Origin: Alphaproteobacteria bacterium
GTDB lineage: Bacteria; Pseudomonadota; Alphaproteobacteria; Reyranellales; Reyranellaceae
NCBI GenBank assembly: GCA_017307275.1
Contig: JAFKFK010000021.1
Location: 1 to 64,000, forward strand
Length of the DNA stretch: 64,000 nt
Direction: 5' to 3'
Within the stretch, counting starts at the first letter, position 1, and the number at the start of each line of letters is the position of its first letter. Below are positions 17,308 through 26,456 of the stretch, in pieces. The notes under the pieces were generated by a model. That model was not told the DNA's origin. It did no database searches and saw nothing but the letters and a program-made list of their open reading frames with translations. The translations under genes were made by a program, and so were the position numbers.

Positions 17308-18402
17308 CTAGGGCTTGGGGAGCAATCCTTTCGCCTGCATCTCGGCGAAGCATTTGCGGAACATCGCCTCGGTGTCCATCACCTCGGTGAAGCCGGCCTG
17401 CATCAACTTGATGGTCGAGACGAGCGCCGCCGGGCCGGGCTCGGTGCGGCCAAACCCCATGGTATAGTCGGCATATTCGAAGGAGAGGCCGACGAATTCC
17501 TTGAGCGTGCCGGACGTGAGCCCGTGTGCGGCGCGGATCTCGGCCCATTCGGCTTCGTGTGGCCGGATCTCCTGGTCGAGTTCCAGGGAGACATGCTCGC
17601 CCGGTGCAAATCCCAGGGCGTCGGCGATGGCCGGCCAGACGTTCGGCCAGACGAACACGTCGCCGTTGGTGACATTGAATATCTCGTTGCGTGCGGCGAC
17701 GGCTTCGCCCGACCAGGCGATGGCGCGGGCCAGCAAATCGGCATCGACCGCCTGCGCGACCCGGCCGACGCCGCCGGGGTAGTCGAGCTTGGTCTTGCCG
17801 GCACGGCGCATCATGGCGGCATAGACGCCCAGCGCCGGGATCACGTTCATGGCGCTGCCGACGGAATCGCCCACGATCAGCACCGGCCGCAGGATCGACC
17901 AGGTCCAGTCCTTGCCCTTTTGTTGAGCACCGAGGAAGCGTTCCTGGTTCCAGTAGAAGTTCGGCTGCTCGTGCATCTCCGAGCGGTTCTCGCGCGCCGG
18001 CACGGTGAGCGGGCGGACATGCACGCCATAGGCCTTGGTGCCCTGCAGCAGGGCGACATGGCGCAGCCCCGGTGCGGCGCGCTCCAGTGGGCCGAACAGG
18101 TTGCGCAGCATCTGGTCGTTGGTGCGGATCTGCTCGTCCTCGCGCCAGCCCGCGACCAAGCCCGGCCGTTCGTAGAGCGCGGCATAGACGAGGTGCGTCA
18201 CGCCGGCGAACTCCGGTGCGAGCGCAGCGCAGGCCGCCGGGTCGGTGAGGTCGAGCGACAGCCAGCGCGCCCCGTGAGTTTCGGCAGGGCGCCGCCGGGA
18301 GAGGGCGACGACCTCGCAACCGGGCTCGGTCGCGAAGTGCTTCATGGCGGCGTACCCGACAAGGCCGGTAGCGCCAGCGATCAGGACTTTTTTGTTAGGC
18401 AT
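17308..18402 (-). CDS. PRISE-like NAD(P)H-dependent enone reductase / SDR family
   Basis: The 364-residue protein is an extended SDR with the N-terminal nucleotide motif GATGLVGYAA. It also has the LQGTKAYGVH and NFYWNQERFL segments that resemble the progesterone 5-beta-reductase/iridoid synthase (PRISE) family, where NFYY-type motifs carry the catalytic Tyr. Such enzymes reduce activated C=C bonds of enones. It lies 65 bp after a Rieske oxygenase gene, suggesting a shared catabolic pathway for a terpenoid- or steroid-like compound. Substrate is inference only. Confidence 0.75.
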   Translation of the reverse strand: MPNKKVLIAGATGLVGYAAMKHFATEPGCEVVALSRRRPAETHGARWLSLDLTDPAACAALAPEFAGVTHLVYAALYERPGLVAGWREDEQIRTNDQMLRNLFGPLERAAPGLRHVALLQGTKAYGVHVRPLTVPARENRSEMHEQPNFYWNQERFLGAQQKGKDWTWSILRPVLIVGDSVGSAMNVIPALGVYAAMMRRAGKTKLDYPGGVGRVAQAVDADLLARAIAWSGEAVAARNEIFNVTNGDVFVWPNVWPAIADALGFAPGEHVSLELDQEIRPHEAEWAEIRAAHGLTSGTLKEFVGLSFEYADYTMGFGRTEPGPAALVSTIKLMQAGFTEVMDTEAMFRKCFAEMQAKGLLPKP

Positions 18403-18467
18403 GGGACGCCTTCAGCCTAGCATGCTCTTAGCGCGCGCAAAGGCTGTGCGTTCCGCCGGTCGAGCCG

Positions 18468-19631
18468 TCAGCTCAGAGCGCGGTCAAGGCTGGCATGGAA
18501 GCGCTTCAGGTTCTGTTCCAGCCGGCCGACGATCAGCCGGTCGTTGGCGCCACTGGCCAACCCGCGCTGGATCTGCTCGCAGATCGGCAGATCCTCGCTG
18601 TCGAACACGCCGCGGTCGATCAGGTCGAAGGACCGCGCCCAGTGCGCTTCCGCCTTGTCGTCGCCGGGCAGATGCGGCGTCAGCATCGAATGCACGAACA
18701 GCGTCTCGTCGGGAGCGATGGGGAACAGCCCGAGATGGCTGACATAGTCCGGATGGTGGATGACGATCGTGTTGGGAAACACGAAATGCACGAGCGTGCC
18801 ATGCTCGGCGAGAGTCCAACGCTCGGGCGGCAGGTCGCGAATTTCCTTGGTGCTGTTGCGTGCCGCGAGAAAGCGGATATGCGAGCCCAGTAGATCGCTC
18901 ACCGATACCGCGTCGGTAAAGAAGGGACCGATGGTGCCGGCATGCAGGCGGGTCACGTGGTAGATCTCGAGGAAGGCCTCGACGATCAGCTTCCAGTTGG
19001 TGGCACGCCGGCTGGTGCTCTGGCGATAGAAGCGGTGGCTGCCGAGGTCGGCCGCGTCGAGATCGCCGTCGACGCCGTTCAGGAACGACGCCATGTCGGG
19101 CAGGCTGGCCGCCGGGTCGAGCATTGCCCAGATCATGCCGTGGCGCACGACGGACGGAAGCTCGCGCAGGCCGGTCAGGTGCTTGTCCAGGGTCGGAAAG
19201 GCCTCGGGGCGCGGCACGCCGGCGAGCGACCCGTCGAGGCGGTAGGCCCAGCCGTGATAGGGGCAGACCAGGCTCTGGCGGCGGCACGGCTCGCCGTCCT
19301 CGACGACCAGCCGCGCACCACGATGACGGCAGACATTGAGCAGGACCTTTACGGCGCCCTCGCGCGTCCGCGTCACCAGCAGCGGTACGCCGCAGATCTC
19401 GCGCGCCATCACGGTGCCCGGCTCGCGCAACTGGTCGGCGGGCCCGAGGCAGAGCGGCAGGCGGCGGAACAGGCGTGCCTGTTCCTGATCGAAGCGGGCG
19501 CGGTCGACATAGATGGCCGGGTCGAGGCTGGCTTCGTCGGCCTGCCAGTCCGGGCTGCTGCGCCCGTCCATCTCACCCAGCAGACGCTGGAAGATGTTCT
19601 GCCAGTAAGGTTCTTTCGCCATCGTCGTCAT
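18468..19631 (-). CDS. Rieske-type ring-hydroxylating oxygenase, large subunit
   Basis: The 387-residue protein has the Rieske [2Fe-2S] motif C-x-H (101-103) and C-x2-H (123-126), within CRHRGARL and CPYHGWAY. Mononuclear iron ligands lie around NWKLIVEAFLEIYHVTRLH (His225 and His230). It would hydroxylate an organic substrate with O2 and electrons from a separate reductase, which is not encoded nearby. The start at 19631 is set by AAGGAG 8 nt upstream and lies 2 bp after the TetR stop. The TetR gene upstream and the PRISE-type reductase downstream suggest a substrate-inducible operon. Confidence 0.87.
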   Translation of the reverse strand: MTTMAKEPYWQNIFQRLLGEMDGRSSPDWQADEASLDPAIYVDRARFDQEQARLFRRLPLCLGPADQLREPGTVMAREICGVPLLVTRTREGAVKVLLNVCRHRGARLVVEDGEPCRRQSLVCPYHGWAYRLDGSLAGVPRPEAFPTLDKHLTGLRELPSVVRHGMIWAMLDPAASLPDMASFLNGVDGDLDAADLGSHRFYRQSTSRRATNWKLIVEAFLEIYHVTRLHAGTIGPFFTDAVSVSDLLGSHIRFLAARNSTKEIRDLPPERWTLAEHGTLVHFVFPNTIVIHHPDYVSHLGLFPIAPDETLFVHSMLTPHLPGDDKAEAHWARSFDLIDRGVFDSEDLPICEQIQRGLASGANDRLIVGRLEQNLKRFHASLDRALS

Positions 19632-19633
19632 GG

Positions 19634-20257
19634 TCAGGACTCCTTGTAGGGGCGGGCCGAGACGGCCTGCAGGCAAAAGGCAGTCACGTCGCGCGCGAGC
19701 GCGGCGGCGTCGGGTTGATGGTCGGCATCCTGCGCCAGGGGACCGATCAGTCCTTCGGTCAGCGCGCCGATCAAGCCGGCGGCGGCGAGGCGGGCATTCT
19801 GCGGCGGGAAGTCACCGGCCGCGATGCCGTCGGTGATCAAGCCCTCGAACACATCGGCGAAAGCGCGGCGCGAGGCGAGGCGGGCAGCATCGACTTCCGG
19901 TTCGGCCGGCTCGGCGATCATCGCCCAGGCAAGCCGTCGCGCTCGCACGGCGCGCAGCGCGAAGACGCGGACCGCATCGGCAAGGCGATCCATCGCCGTG
20001 CCTTCGGAGCGGGCCACGGCGGCAAGCACCGCCAGCTCGTGCCCGGCGTTCAGAGCCAGGGCTTCGGCGAAGAGTTCTCCCTTGGAGGGGAAGTGTCGGT
20101 AGACCGTCCCGGTCGCCACACCAGCCGCTTCGGCCACGGTGGCGACCTGGGCGCCGCGGAAGCCCACTTCGGCTACGACAGCGCGAACCGCCTGCAGGAT
20201 GCGATCCCGCTTGTCCTGAAGCTGCTCCTGAACCCGCTCGGTATGGCGATAGGCCAT
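19634..20257 (-). CDS. TetR-family repressor of the Rieske oxygenase operon
   Basis: The 207-residue protein has an N-terminal TetR helix-turn-helix (ILQAVRAVVAEVGFRGAQ, then VATVAEAAGVATGTVYRHFPSK) and an alpha-helical ligand domain. It is the first gene of the operon and its stop is 2 bp from the oxygenase start. A perfect palindrome at 20289-20308 just upstream is the likely autoregulatory operator and would also control the divergent PPC gene. Confidence 0.9.
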   Translation of the reverse strand: MAYRHTERVQEQLQDKRDRILQAVRAVVAEVGFRGAQVATVAEAAGVATGTVYRHFPSKGELFAEALALNAGHELAVLAAVARSEGTAMDRLADAVRVFALRAVRARRLAWAMIAEPAEPEVDAARLASRRAFADVFEGLITDGIAAGDFPPQNARLAAAGLIGALTEGLIGPLAQDADHQPDAAALARDVTAFCLQAVSARPYKES

Positions 20258-20288
20258 GATGTGAATTCCGGTTCAATTCTTGATAAAG

Positions 20289-20308
20289 AAATGAACTATA
20301 ATTCATTT
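20289..20308. promoter_or_regulatory. Palindromic TetR operator
   Basis: Perfect inverted repeat AAATGAA-N6-TTCATTT in the 141-bp gap between the divergent tetR and PPC genes, the only AT-rich stretch there. A TATAAT hexamer at 20297-20302 sits inside the dyad, so repressor binding would block a plus-strand promoter. Confidence 0.7.
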
Positions 20309-20398
20309 CATGTCAATCGCCTTCCGCCCACGGCCTGCAACGACCGGCCGGTTGACGGGTTGAGTCGCGACCGTTGTCCCGTGACAGGAGCGATCCCG

Positions 20399-20839
20399 AT
20401 GCAATCCAAGCTCGTCTTCGAGGAAGCAGGTGAGCGCACCTTCGTTCTCGTTCTGGCTGCCGGCGAAGAGGCATTTGCCGCGATCAGCGATTTTGCGGCC
20501 AGGGAGAGCCTGTCGGCGGCATCTTTGACGGCGATCGGCGCTTTCGAGCGCGCCACGCTCGGGTGGTTCGATCTCGCGAACAGGACCTACAAGCCGATTC
20601 ACATCGAAAGTCAGTGCGAGGGGCTGAGCCTCCTGGGCGACATCGCATTGGGCGATGACGGCAAGCCCAGCCTGCACATGCACGCCGTCATGGGCCTGAG
20701 CGATGGCACGACGCGTGGCGGCCATTTCCTGAAGGGCATCGTGCGGCCAACCCTCGAAGTCACCATCAACGAAACACCGGCACGGCTGCGCCGCCGCCAG
20801 CGACCGGAACTGGGATTGGCGTTGATCGATCTGTCGTAG
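20399..20839 (+). CDS. PPC (DUF296)-domain protein
   Basis: The 146-residue protein matches the PPC/DUF296 fold, with HMHAVMGLSDGTTRGGHF resembling the conserved metal/DNA-hook region of this family. In bacteria such single-domain proteins are of uncertain function and are often annotated as DNA-binding. ATG 20399 has GGAG 8 nt upstream. It is divergent from the TetR/Rieske operon and probably shares its operator, so a role with the same substrate or effector is possible. Confidence 0.82.
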   Translation: MQSKLVFEEAGERTFVLVLAAGEEAFAAISDFAARESLSAASLTAIGAFERATLGWFDLANRTYKPIHIESQCEGLSLLGDIALGDDGKPSLHMHAVMGLSDGTTRGGHFLKGIVRPTLEVTINETPARLRRRQRPELGLALIDLS

Positions 20840-20873
20840 AAATGCGCAGCCGGCCTGACCTACGCTTGGGATC

Positions 20874-21038
20874 ATGCCTCTGCAGGTGGAAGTTCACCGG
20901 CTGTCCCGAACCGTCTTTATCCAGCCGGCGCGGACTTTCGCCGACGCCACTCAGAGCGACCGCCCCGTGAAGCTGTTTCGTAGCATCCACGAGGCGTGCC
21001 GCTGGATTGCCGAAGTTTCAGATGGATTCGGCAGCTAA
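20874..21038 (+). CDS. Small hypothetical protein (54 aa)
   Basis: A short frame from ATG 20874 to TAA 21036-21038 encodes a basic N-terminal half and a C-terminal KLFRSIHEACRWIAEVS segment with ordinary amino-acid composition. It follows the PPC gene by 34 bp on the same strand. There is no clear ribosome-binding site and I do not recognise it, so it may be a chance frame. Confidence 0.35.
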   Translation: MPLQVEVHRLSRTVFIQPARTFADATQSDRPVKLFRSIHEACRWIAEVSDGFGS

Positions 21039-21088
21039 AGAGAGAACCTTCGGCAGATCAGTCGTCTGGCGCAGCGCCTAGCTTCGTC

Positions 21089-22450
21089 CTAGTTGAGGCC
21101 ATACATCGAGAATTGCCGGGCGACCTCGGGATTGATCGTCTCTGCTGCGCGCTGGTCGGCCTCGCCCGCGGCCTGGTCGCCGCTCTTGATCCTTGCGAGG
21201 CCGCGGCCGTAGAGCGACAGCGCGCGGTTGGGGTCGATGTCGAGGGCCGCATTGTACTCGTTCAAGGCCAACGACGGGTCGCCGAGCTTGAGATAGATGA
21301 AGCCGCGCGTGTCGCGGACGTCCAGGTTGATCGGCATCAGCTTCAATGCGGTGTCGCAATCCGCGAGCGCCTGTACGAGATCCTGGCCGGCGATCGCGCG
21401 CGTCAGGCCGCGGTTGTTGTAGGCGAGGCCAAGCTGCGGGTTGAGAGCAATGGCCGAACTGTAGTCCGAGATCGCCTTGTCGTACTCCTTCTTGGCGAAA
21501 TGGGCATAGCCACGATTGTAGAAGGCCAGCGGATTGGTGTGATCGATCGAGATGGCGAGGTCGAGGTCCCGGATCGCCATGTCGAGCCGGCCCTGGCCCA
21601 GGTAGATGGCGGCGCGATTGCTCAGCGCGTCGGCGTTGCGCGGGTCGTACTTCAAGGCGGCATCGTAGTTTTGCATCGCCGCGATCGCGTTGCCGCGTCG
21701 CCCGTAGGCCAGGCCACGCATCAGATAGGCCAACGCATTCTCGGGAGCCATGCTCACCGCGCGGTCGAGGTCGCTCATGCCGCGGCCGAAATCGCCGAGC
21801 TGAACGAAGGCGTCACCTCGCCGGATCAGGGCGTCGACATTGTCGGGTTCGAGGACAAGGACCCGGTCGAAATCCTGAATCGCCCTGTCGTAGGCGCGCT
21901 TGCGCGTTGCCAGCAGAACGCCGCGATTGAGGAAGGCAAGCGAGGCGCTGGGGTCGAGCTTGATCGCGTCGCTGTAGTCGGTGAGTGCCTTGTCGGTCTG
22001 GCCGACCGCATCCAGCGCCGCGGCGCGTCGAAAGAGGTTCAGCGCGTCGGGATTGGAAGAGTTGATCAGCTGGTCGTAGCGCTGGATGGCGTCGAGGTAG
22101 TCCTCGCTCGCCAGCACCTTGTCGCCGAGCATTGTGCGGGCAACGCCGCGCGTGAGCCGCGCCATGGCCACTTCGAAAGGCTGGAGCTGGTGGCTTTGCA
22201 GCGCCTTGGAGCAGGCCGCCGACCGCTGCGCGGCATCGGCCGTCGTCGGAAACGCCTTCCGTACGCATTCGTCGTAGGCCGCCTTCACCTCGGCCGCGGA
22301 CAATGTCGGGGCTGCCGCCGGCGCGGGCGTTGGCGGCTTCTCGGCTTCCAGCCGGGTGGGCGAATTGACGTATCCAACGGTGAGCACCGTGGCGACGCCC
22401 GCCACGGCCAGGCCTGCGGCTGAAACGATGAGGATCTTGAAGAAGGACAA
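21089..22450 (-). CDS. Membrane-anchored TPR-repeat protein
   Basis: The 453-residue protein has one N-terminal membrane helix (FKILIVSAAGLAVAGVATV) then a Pro/Ala linker and about nine tetratricopeptide repeats, recognisable from recurring AxxLxxRGxxLxxxGxxxxAxxDxxxAIxLxP patterns. It is probably a periplasmic scaffold for protein contacts, partner unknown. It lies 3 bp after the helicase gene and is likely co-transcribed with it. Confidence 0.82.
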   Translation of the reverse strand: MSFFKILIVSAAGLAVAGVATVLTVGYVNSPTRLEAEKPPTPAPAAAPTLSAAEVKAAYDECVRKAFPTTADAAQRSAACSKALQSHQLQPFEVAMARLTRGVARTMLGDKVLASEDYLDAIQRYDQLINSSNPDALNLFRRAAALDAVGQTDKALTDYSDAIKLDPSASLAFLNRGVLLATRKRAYDRAIQDFDRVLVLEPDNVDALIRRGDAFVQLGDFGRGMSDLDRAVSMAPENALAYLMRGLAYGRRGNAIAAMQNYDAALKYDPRNADALSNRAAIYLGQGRLDMAIRDLDLAISIDHTNPLAFYNRGYAHFAKKEYDKAISDYSSAIALNPQLGLAYNNRGLTRAIAGQDLVQALADCDTALKLMPINLDVRDTRGFIYLKLGDPSLALNEYNAALDIDPNRALSLYGRGLARIKSGDQAAGEADQRAAETINPEVARQFSMYGLN

Positions 22451-22453
22451 GAG

Positions 22454-25237
22454 TCAGCTCCTCTCGAGAAATGTCCTGGCCTCGGCGACGGCTTCGGCAA
22501 GCCCTGTACGCTCGATCACGACGCCGGGCGGGAATGCGCTGAGCAGTCGGCTGGGCAGGCGGGAGTCGAGCATCACGAACAGACCACGGTCGTCTGCACG
22601 ACGGATCAGTCGGCCATAGGCTTGCTTGAGGCGCAAGCGCGCCAGCATGTCGTCATAGGCGTTGGCGCCGGCACCCGCCGCCTTCCAATAGGCCTTGCGC
22701 GCGCGATGCAGGATGTCGGGCCGCGGCCAGGGCACGCGATCGAACACGATCAGGCGCAGCGATCGGCCCGGCACGTCGACGCCGTCGCGCACGGCGTCAG
22801 TGCCGAGCAGACAGGAATGCTCCTCGGCGCGAAAGATATCGACCAGCGTGGCCGCATCCATGCCGCCGACATGTTGGGCGTAGAGCGGCAGCCCGGCTTC
22901 CTCGAGCGCCGGTGCAATGCGTTGATGGACGGCGCGCAAGCGGCCGATTGCCGTGAAGAGGCCGAGGGCGCCGCCACCGGCTGCCAGGAAGAGCTCGCGA
23001 TAGGCCGCAGCCACCTGATCGGAATCGTCGCGCTTCACGTCTTTCACGATCAGGACTTTGGTCGCTTCGGCATAGTCGAACGGCGAGGCCATCGCGGCGC
23101 GTATGGCCGGGGCCGCGAGATGCTTCGTTCCGGTGCGTGCCTCCGCCACCGTCCAGTCGGCCAGTCCGCGCGGATCCTCGTCGTTGGCGGCAGCCGGTAC
23201 GCCGAGCGAATCGCGTAGGGTTGCCGACGTGATGACCGCGCCATGTGCCGGCCGGATGACCGAGTTCACGAACGGCTCGGTCGGATCGAGATAGTGTCGG
23301 TACATGCCGACATCGATTTCGCGGCTCTGGCTGCGCTCGACGGCGAACCAGTCGACGAAAGCCGGATCGGGATCGTTATGCAGGCCGCGCAGCATGGCGC
23401 GCCAGGACTCGAGCGTGAGTTCGCAGCGATTGGTGAGCGACCGCGCCACGCCTTCGATTCGCGCGCGCTGTCCGGAATCGAGCTTGTCGGCTTCGCCTTC
23501 GAGCTTGGCGCGCAGCGCCTGCCGCAGCTTGCGGACCGGTACCAGCATCTTGTCCAGCGCATCGGCCAGTTGATCCGCCGCCTCGATCAGACCGGGATTG
23601 AGCGGCCGCACGTCACACTCTTGGCCGAAGCCCTGATCGTCGCCCGCCGACCGCGCACGAACCTGCAATCGTACGAGTGCCAGGAATTCTTCGGCGGGAC
23701 CCAGCACCGTGCCGTCGGCAAGGCGTGTCTGCCAGTTGGGCGAGGGGAGTTGCTGAGCCAAGTCGAGCAGGCGACGCAATGCCTGCTGTGCCTCGACATC
23801 CTCGCCGATCAGGTCGCTCAGGCGGCGCTCCAATCCGCGGGCGCGACTGCCACGGCGTCCCTCGGCGCCCAGCAGCCAGCGCCGCAGGTCGGACGCTTCG
23901 ACGCCGCTGAGATGCGCACCGAACGCACCATCGGCGGCATCGAACAGGTGATGACCCTCGTCGAAGACGTAGCGCAGTGGCCGCGTGCCGTCGTCGAGGC
24001 CACCCATTGCCGCCTGGATCATCACCAGCGCGTGGTTGGCGATCACGATATCGGCCTGGCGGGCGCGGCGGATCGTGCGCTCGACGAAGCACTTCCGATA
24101 ATGCTCGCACGCCGAATAGATGCACTCGCCTCTCCGGTCGGCCAGCCGCTGCACGCGGCTGCGGCCCACGAGATCGAGCAGCCACGCCGGCAGGTCGCCA
24201 CCGATCATGTCGCCGTCGCGGCTGGCCAGGGCCCAGCGCGCCAGCAGGCCGAGGCCGACGGCATTCTCGGGCACCAGGCCAGTGCGCATCACCGCTTCCT
24301 GGAAGTTCAGCAGGCAGAGATAGTTCTCGCGTCCCTTGCGGACCACTACGCGGCGGCGCTTCTCGGTGCTGTCGCGATGCAGGCGGTCGAGTTCGTTGTC
24401 GATCTGGCGCTGCAGGTTGCGCGTGTAGGTGGCGATCCAGACCGGCGCGCCGTTCTTCTCGGCCCACAGGCTGGCCGGGGCGACATAGCCCAAGGTCTTA
24501 CCGACGCCGGTGCCGGCTTCGACGAGGACGACATTGGGCTTGTCCTCTTCGATGCGCGGCGCGAAGGCCTGGCTGGCGGCGGAGGCGTAGTCGCTCTGTG
24601 TCGGTCGCGCTTCGGCGATGTTGCTGCCGGCCGAGACGAGCTGGGCGAGGCGTAGCCGTGCTTCGCGCGGTTCGACGGGCTCGCTGCCGGGCGGCGGCGC
24701 CGGCGGCGGCTCCTCCCACACCGGGAGGCTTTTCCAGACATCGAGGCCAGCGCCGGGCCGAATCCTCTTTGTGCTCTGGCCGATGCCGAGCGCGGCTAGG
24801 ACGGTGTCGCCCCACTCCCATTGGCCGCGCGCCATGGCGAGCGCGGTATCCTTCATCTCGGGTGAGGCGAGGGCAGCCATGTCCTCGAGTTCGTCGATCA
24901 AGGCGTGTGCGATCTCGGGGAGAGCGGCAACTTCCTCCTCGGATGTTGCCGGCACGTTGAGGTCGAGCGCCTCGCACAGGCCACGCACGGTGGGCAGGCA
25001 GAAATGTGCCGGCCGGACGAAGGCAAAAAGCGCCAGCAGGTCGCGGGCCTTGAGGTCCTCGAGGCCCAGCCGAGCCGTGACGGCAGGGGCATGGCAGACC
25101 AGGGGCGGGGTGCCCATGGCGCGCAGATTGGCGTCTCTGCCCGACAGGCGTTCGATCGTGCCGTCGGGCGTGCGCCAGAGCGCGCCGCGCGCCGTGGCGA
25201 CCAGGGCCGGCCAAGGAGGTAGCGCGGAAGAAGTCAC
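22454..25237 (-). CDS. DinG/XPD-like ATP-dependent DNA helicase with Fe-S cluster motif
   Basis: The protein (927 residues from GTG 25237) is a superfamily 2 helicase. It has Walker A GTGVGKT near residue 242 and the DEGH box (variant DEAH) near 426. Four cysteines at about 308, 372, 377 and 383 keep the C-x4-C-x5-C spacing of the Fe-S cluster in DinG. The ~190-residue N-terminal extension before the helicase core is typical of alphaproteobacterial homologues. It would unwind DNA 5'-3' during repair or R-loop removal. An upstream ATG at 25306 would add 23 residues but overlaps the divergent gene start. Confidence 0.85.
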   Translation of the reverse strand: MTSSALPPWPALVATARGALWRTPDGTIERLSGRDANLRAMGTPPLVCHAPAVTARLGLEDLKARDLLALFAFVRPAHFCLPTVRGLCEALDLNVPATSEEEVAALPEIAHALIDELEDMAALASPEMKDTALAMARGQWEWGDTVLAALGIGQSTKRIRPGAGLDVWKSLPVWEEPPPAPPPGSEPVEPREARLRLAQLVSAGSNIAEARPTQSDYASAASQAFAPRIEEDKPNVVLVEAGTGVGKTLGYVAPASLWAEKNGAPVWIATYTRNLQRQIDNELDRLHRDSTEKRRRVVVRKGRENYLCLLNFQEAVMRTGLVPENAVGLGLLARWALASRDGDMIGGDLPAWLLDLVGRSRVQRLADRRGECIYSACEHYRKCFVERTIRRARQADIVIANHALVMIQAAMGGLDDGTRPLRYVFDEGHHLFDAADGAFGAHLSGVEASDLRRWLLGAEGRRGSRARGLERRLSDLIGEDVEAQQALRRLLDLAQQLPSPNWQTRLADGTVLGPAEEFLALVRLQVRARSAGDDQGFGQECDVRPLNPGLIEAADQLADALDKMLVPVRKLRQALRAKLEGEADKLDSGQRARIEGVARSLTNRCELTLESWRAMLRGLHNDPDPAFVDWFAVERSQSREIDVGMYRHYLDPTEPFVNSVIRPAHGAVITSATLRDSLGVPAAANDEDPRGLADWTVAEARTGTKHLAAPAIRAAMASPFDYAEATKVLIVKDVKRDDSDQVAAAYRELFLAAGGGALGLFTAIGRLRAVHQRIAPALEEAGLPLYAQHVGGMDAATLVDIFRAEEHSCLLGTDAVRDGVDVPGRSLRLIVFDRVPWPRPDILHRARKAYWKAAGAGANAYDDMLARLRLKQAYGRLIRRADDRGLFVMLDSRLPSRLLSAFPPGVVIERTGLAEAVAEARTFLERS

Positions 25238-25304
25238 CGGGCGGGCATAGCACAGGCCAATTGCCCGATGCAGCGACCGTCGGTTGCTTCTAGAATCCCC
25301 GCCC

Positions 25305-26456
25305 ATGAAGTCTCCCGCGCTCCTCGGCAGGATTACTGCCGTCTTCCGTCAGTCCGGCGCCATGGACAAAGGGAAAGGCAAGGTCACCGGGGTGATCGCC
25401 CTGACCCTGGGCGGTCTTGCCGTGCTGGCGGTGCTGGCATTTCATTTTCCGCAGTACCTGACGACGCCGGACCTTCGGAAGAAGTACGACGTCGCCGTCC
25501 TGCGCGAGATCATGCTGGTCGGCATGGTGATCGCAGGCGGCATGGCGCTCGCCAACCTGATCCAGTGGCGCAATCGCTGGCTGAACGGCACGGCGCTGGC
25601 GCTGATCTTGCTGGCGGCGGCACTGGGCGGCCATCGCGTGCCGGTCGCCGACTTCCCCGACAACACGCCCTATGTCGGCCTGGATTGGTTCATCCTCGAC
25701 CTGCTCGGTTCGAGCATGATCTTCATTCTGATCGAGAAGCTGTTTCCGCTGCATCGGGGCCAGCCGGTCTTCCGGCCGGGATGGCAGACCGACTTCACGC
25801 ATTTCATCGTGAACCACCTGCTGGTCGGGCTGGCACTGCTGATCGTGAACTTCGCCATCCATCGCCTGTTCGGCTGGGCGGTGTGGCCGCCGCTGCAGAA
25901 GTGGGTCGGCGGCCTGCCGTTCTTTGCCGAACTGTTCCTCGTCATCCTGGTGGCCGACCTGGTGCAGTACTGGACGCACCGCGCCTATCACGAGATTCCC
26001 TTCCTCTGGCGCTTCCACGCCGTGCATCACAGCGCGGAGTACATGGACTGGATGGCGGGGTCGCGGCTGCATCTGTTCGAGCTGCTGACGACACGCGTCT
26101 CGATCCTGGGCGTGCTCTACGTCCTGGGCTTCAACCAGACGACGACCGACATCTACATCGTGATCGTCGGCTTCCAGGCGGTGTTCAACCACGCCAACGT
26201 GCGGGTGCCATCGATCTTCGCCAAGGCACCGCTCAAGTGGCTGATCGTGACGCCGGATTTTCACCACTGGCATCACAGCTCGGAGCGCGAGGCGATCGAC
26301 CGCAACTATGCCGCCCACTTCGCCTTCATCGACTACATCTTCGGCACCGCGGTGAAGTCGGATCGCCGCTTCCCCGGAAAATACGGCGTGCTGGGCGATT
26401 ACATGCCGCCGGGTTTCGTGCGTCAGCAGCTCTTTCCCTTCACTTGGAAAGGTTGA
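25305..26456 (+). CDS. Sterol desaturase / fatty acid hydroxylase family membrane protein
   Basis: The ~383-residue membrane protein has the eight-His di-iron pattern of the fatty acid hydroxylase superfamily (WTHRAYH, RFHAVHHS, DFHHWHHS). Several hydrophobic helices precede these motifs. It probably hydroxylates or desaturates a lipid, sterol-like or hopanoid substrate. It is divergent from the helicase with a short gap and convergent with an MFS gene, overlapping it by 17 bp. ATG 25305 is chosen; ATG 25362 is an alternative. A second family member lies at 33.9 kb. Confidence 0.83.
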   Translation: MKSPALLGRITAVFRQSGAMDKGKGKVTGVIALTLGGLAVLAVLAFHFPQYLTTPDLRKKYDVAVLREIMLVGMVIAGGMALANLIQWRNRWLNGTALALILLAAALGGHRVPVADFPDNTPYVGLDWFILDLLGSSMIFILIEKLFPLHRGQPVFRPGWQTDFTHFIVNHLLVGLALLIVNFAIHRLFGWAVWPPLQKWVGGLPFFAELFLVILVADLVQYWTHRAYHEIPFLWRFHAVHHSAEYMDWMAGSRLHLFELLTTRVSILGVLYVLGFNQTTTDIYIVIVGFQAVFNHANVRVPSIFAKAPLKWLIVTPDFHHWHHSSEREAIDRNYAAHFAFIDYIFGTAVKSDRRFPGKYGVLGDYMPPGFVRQQLFPFTWKG

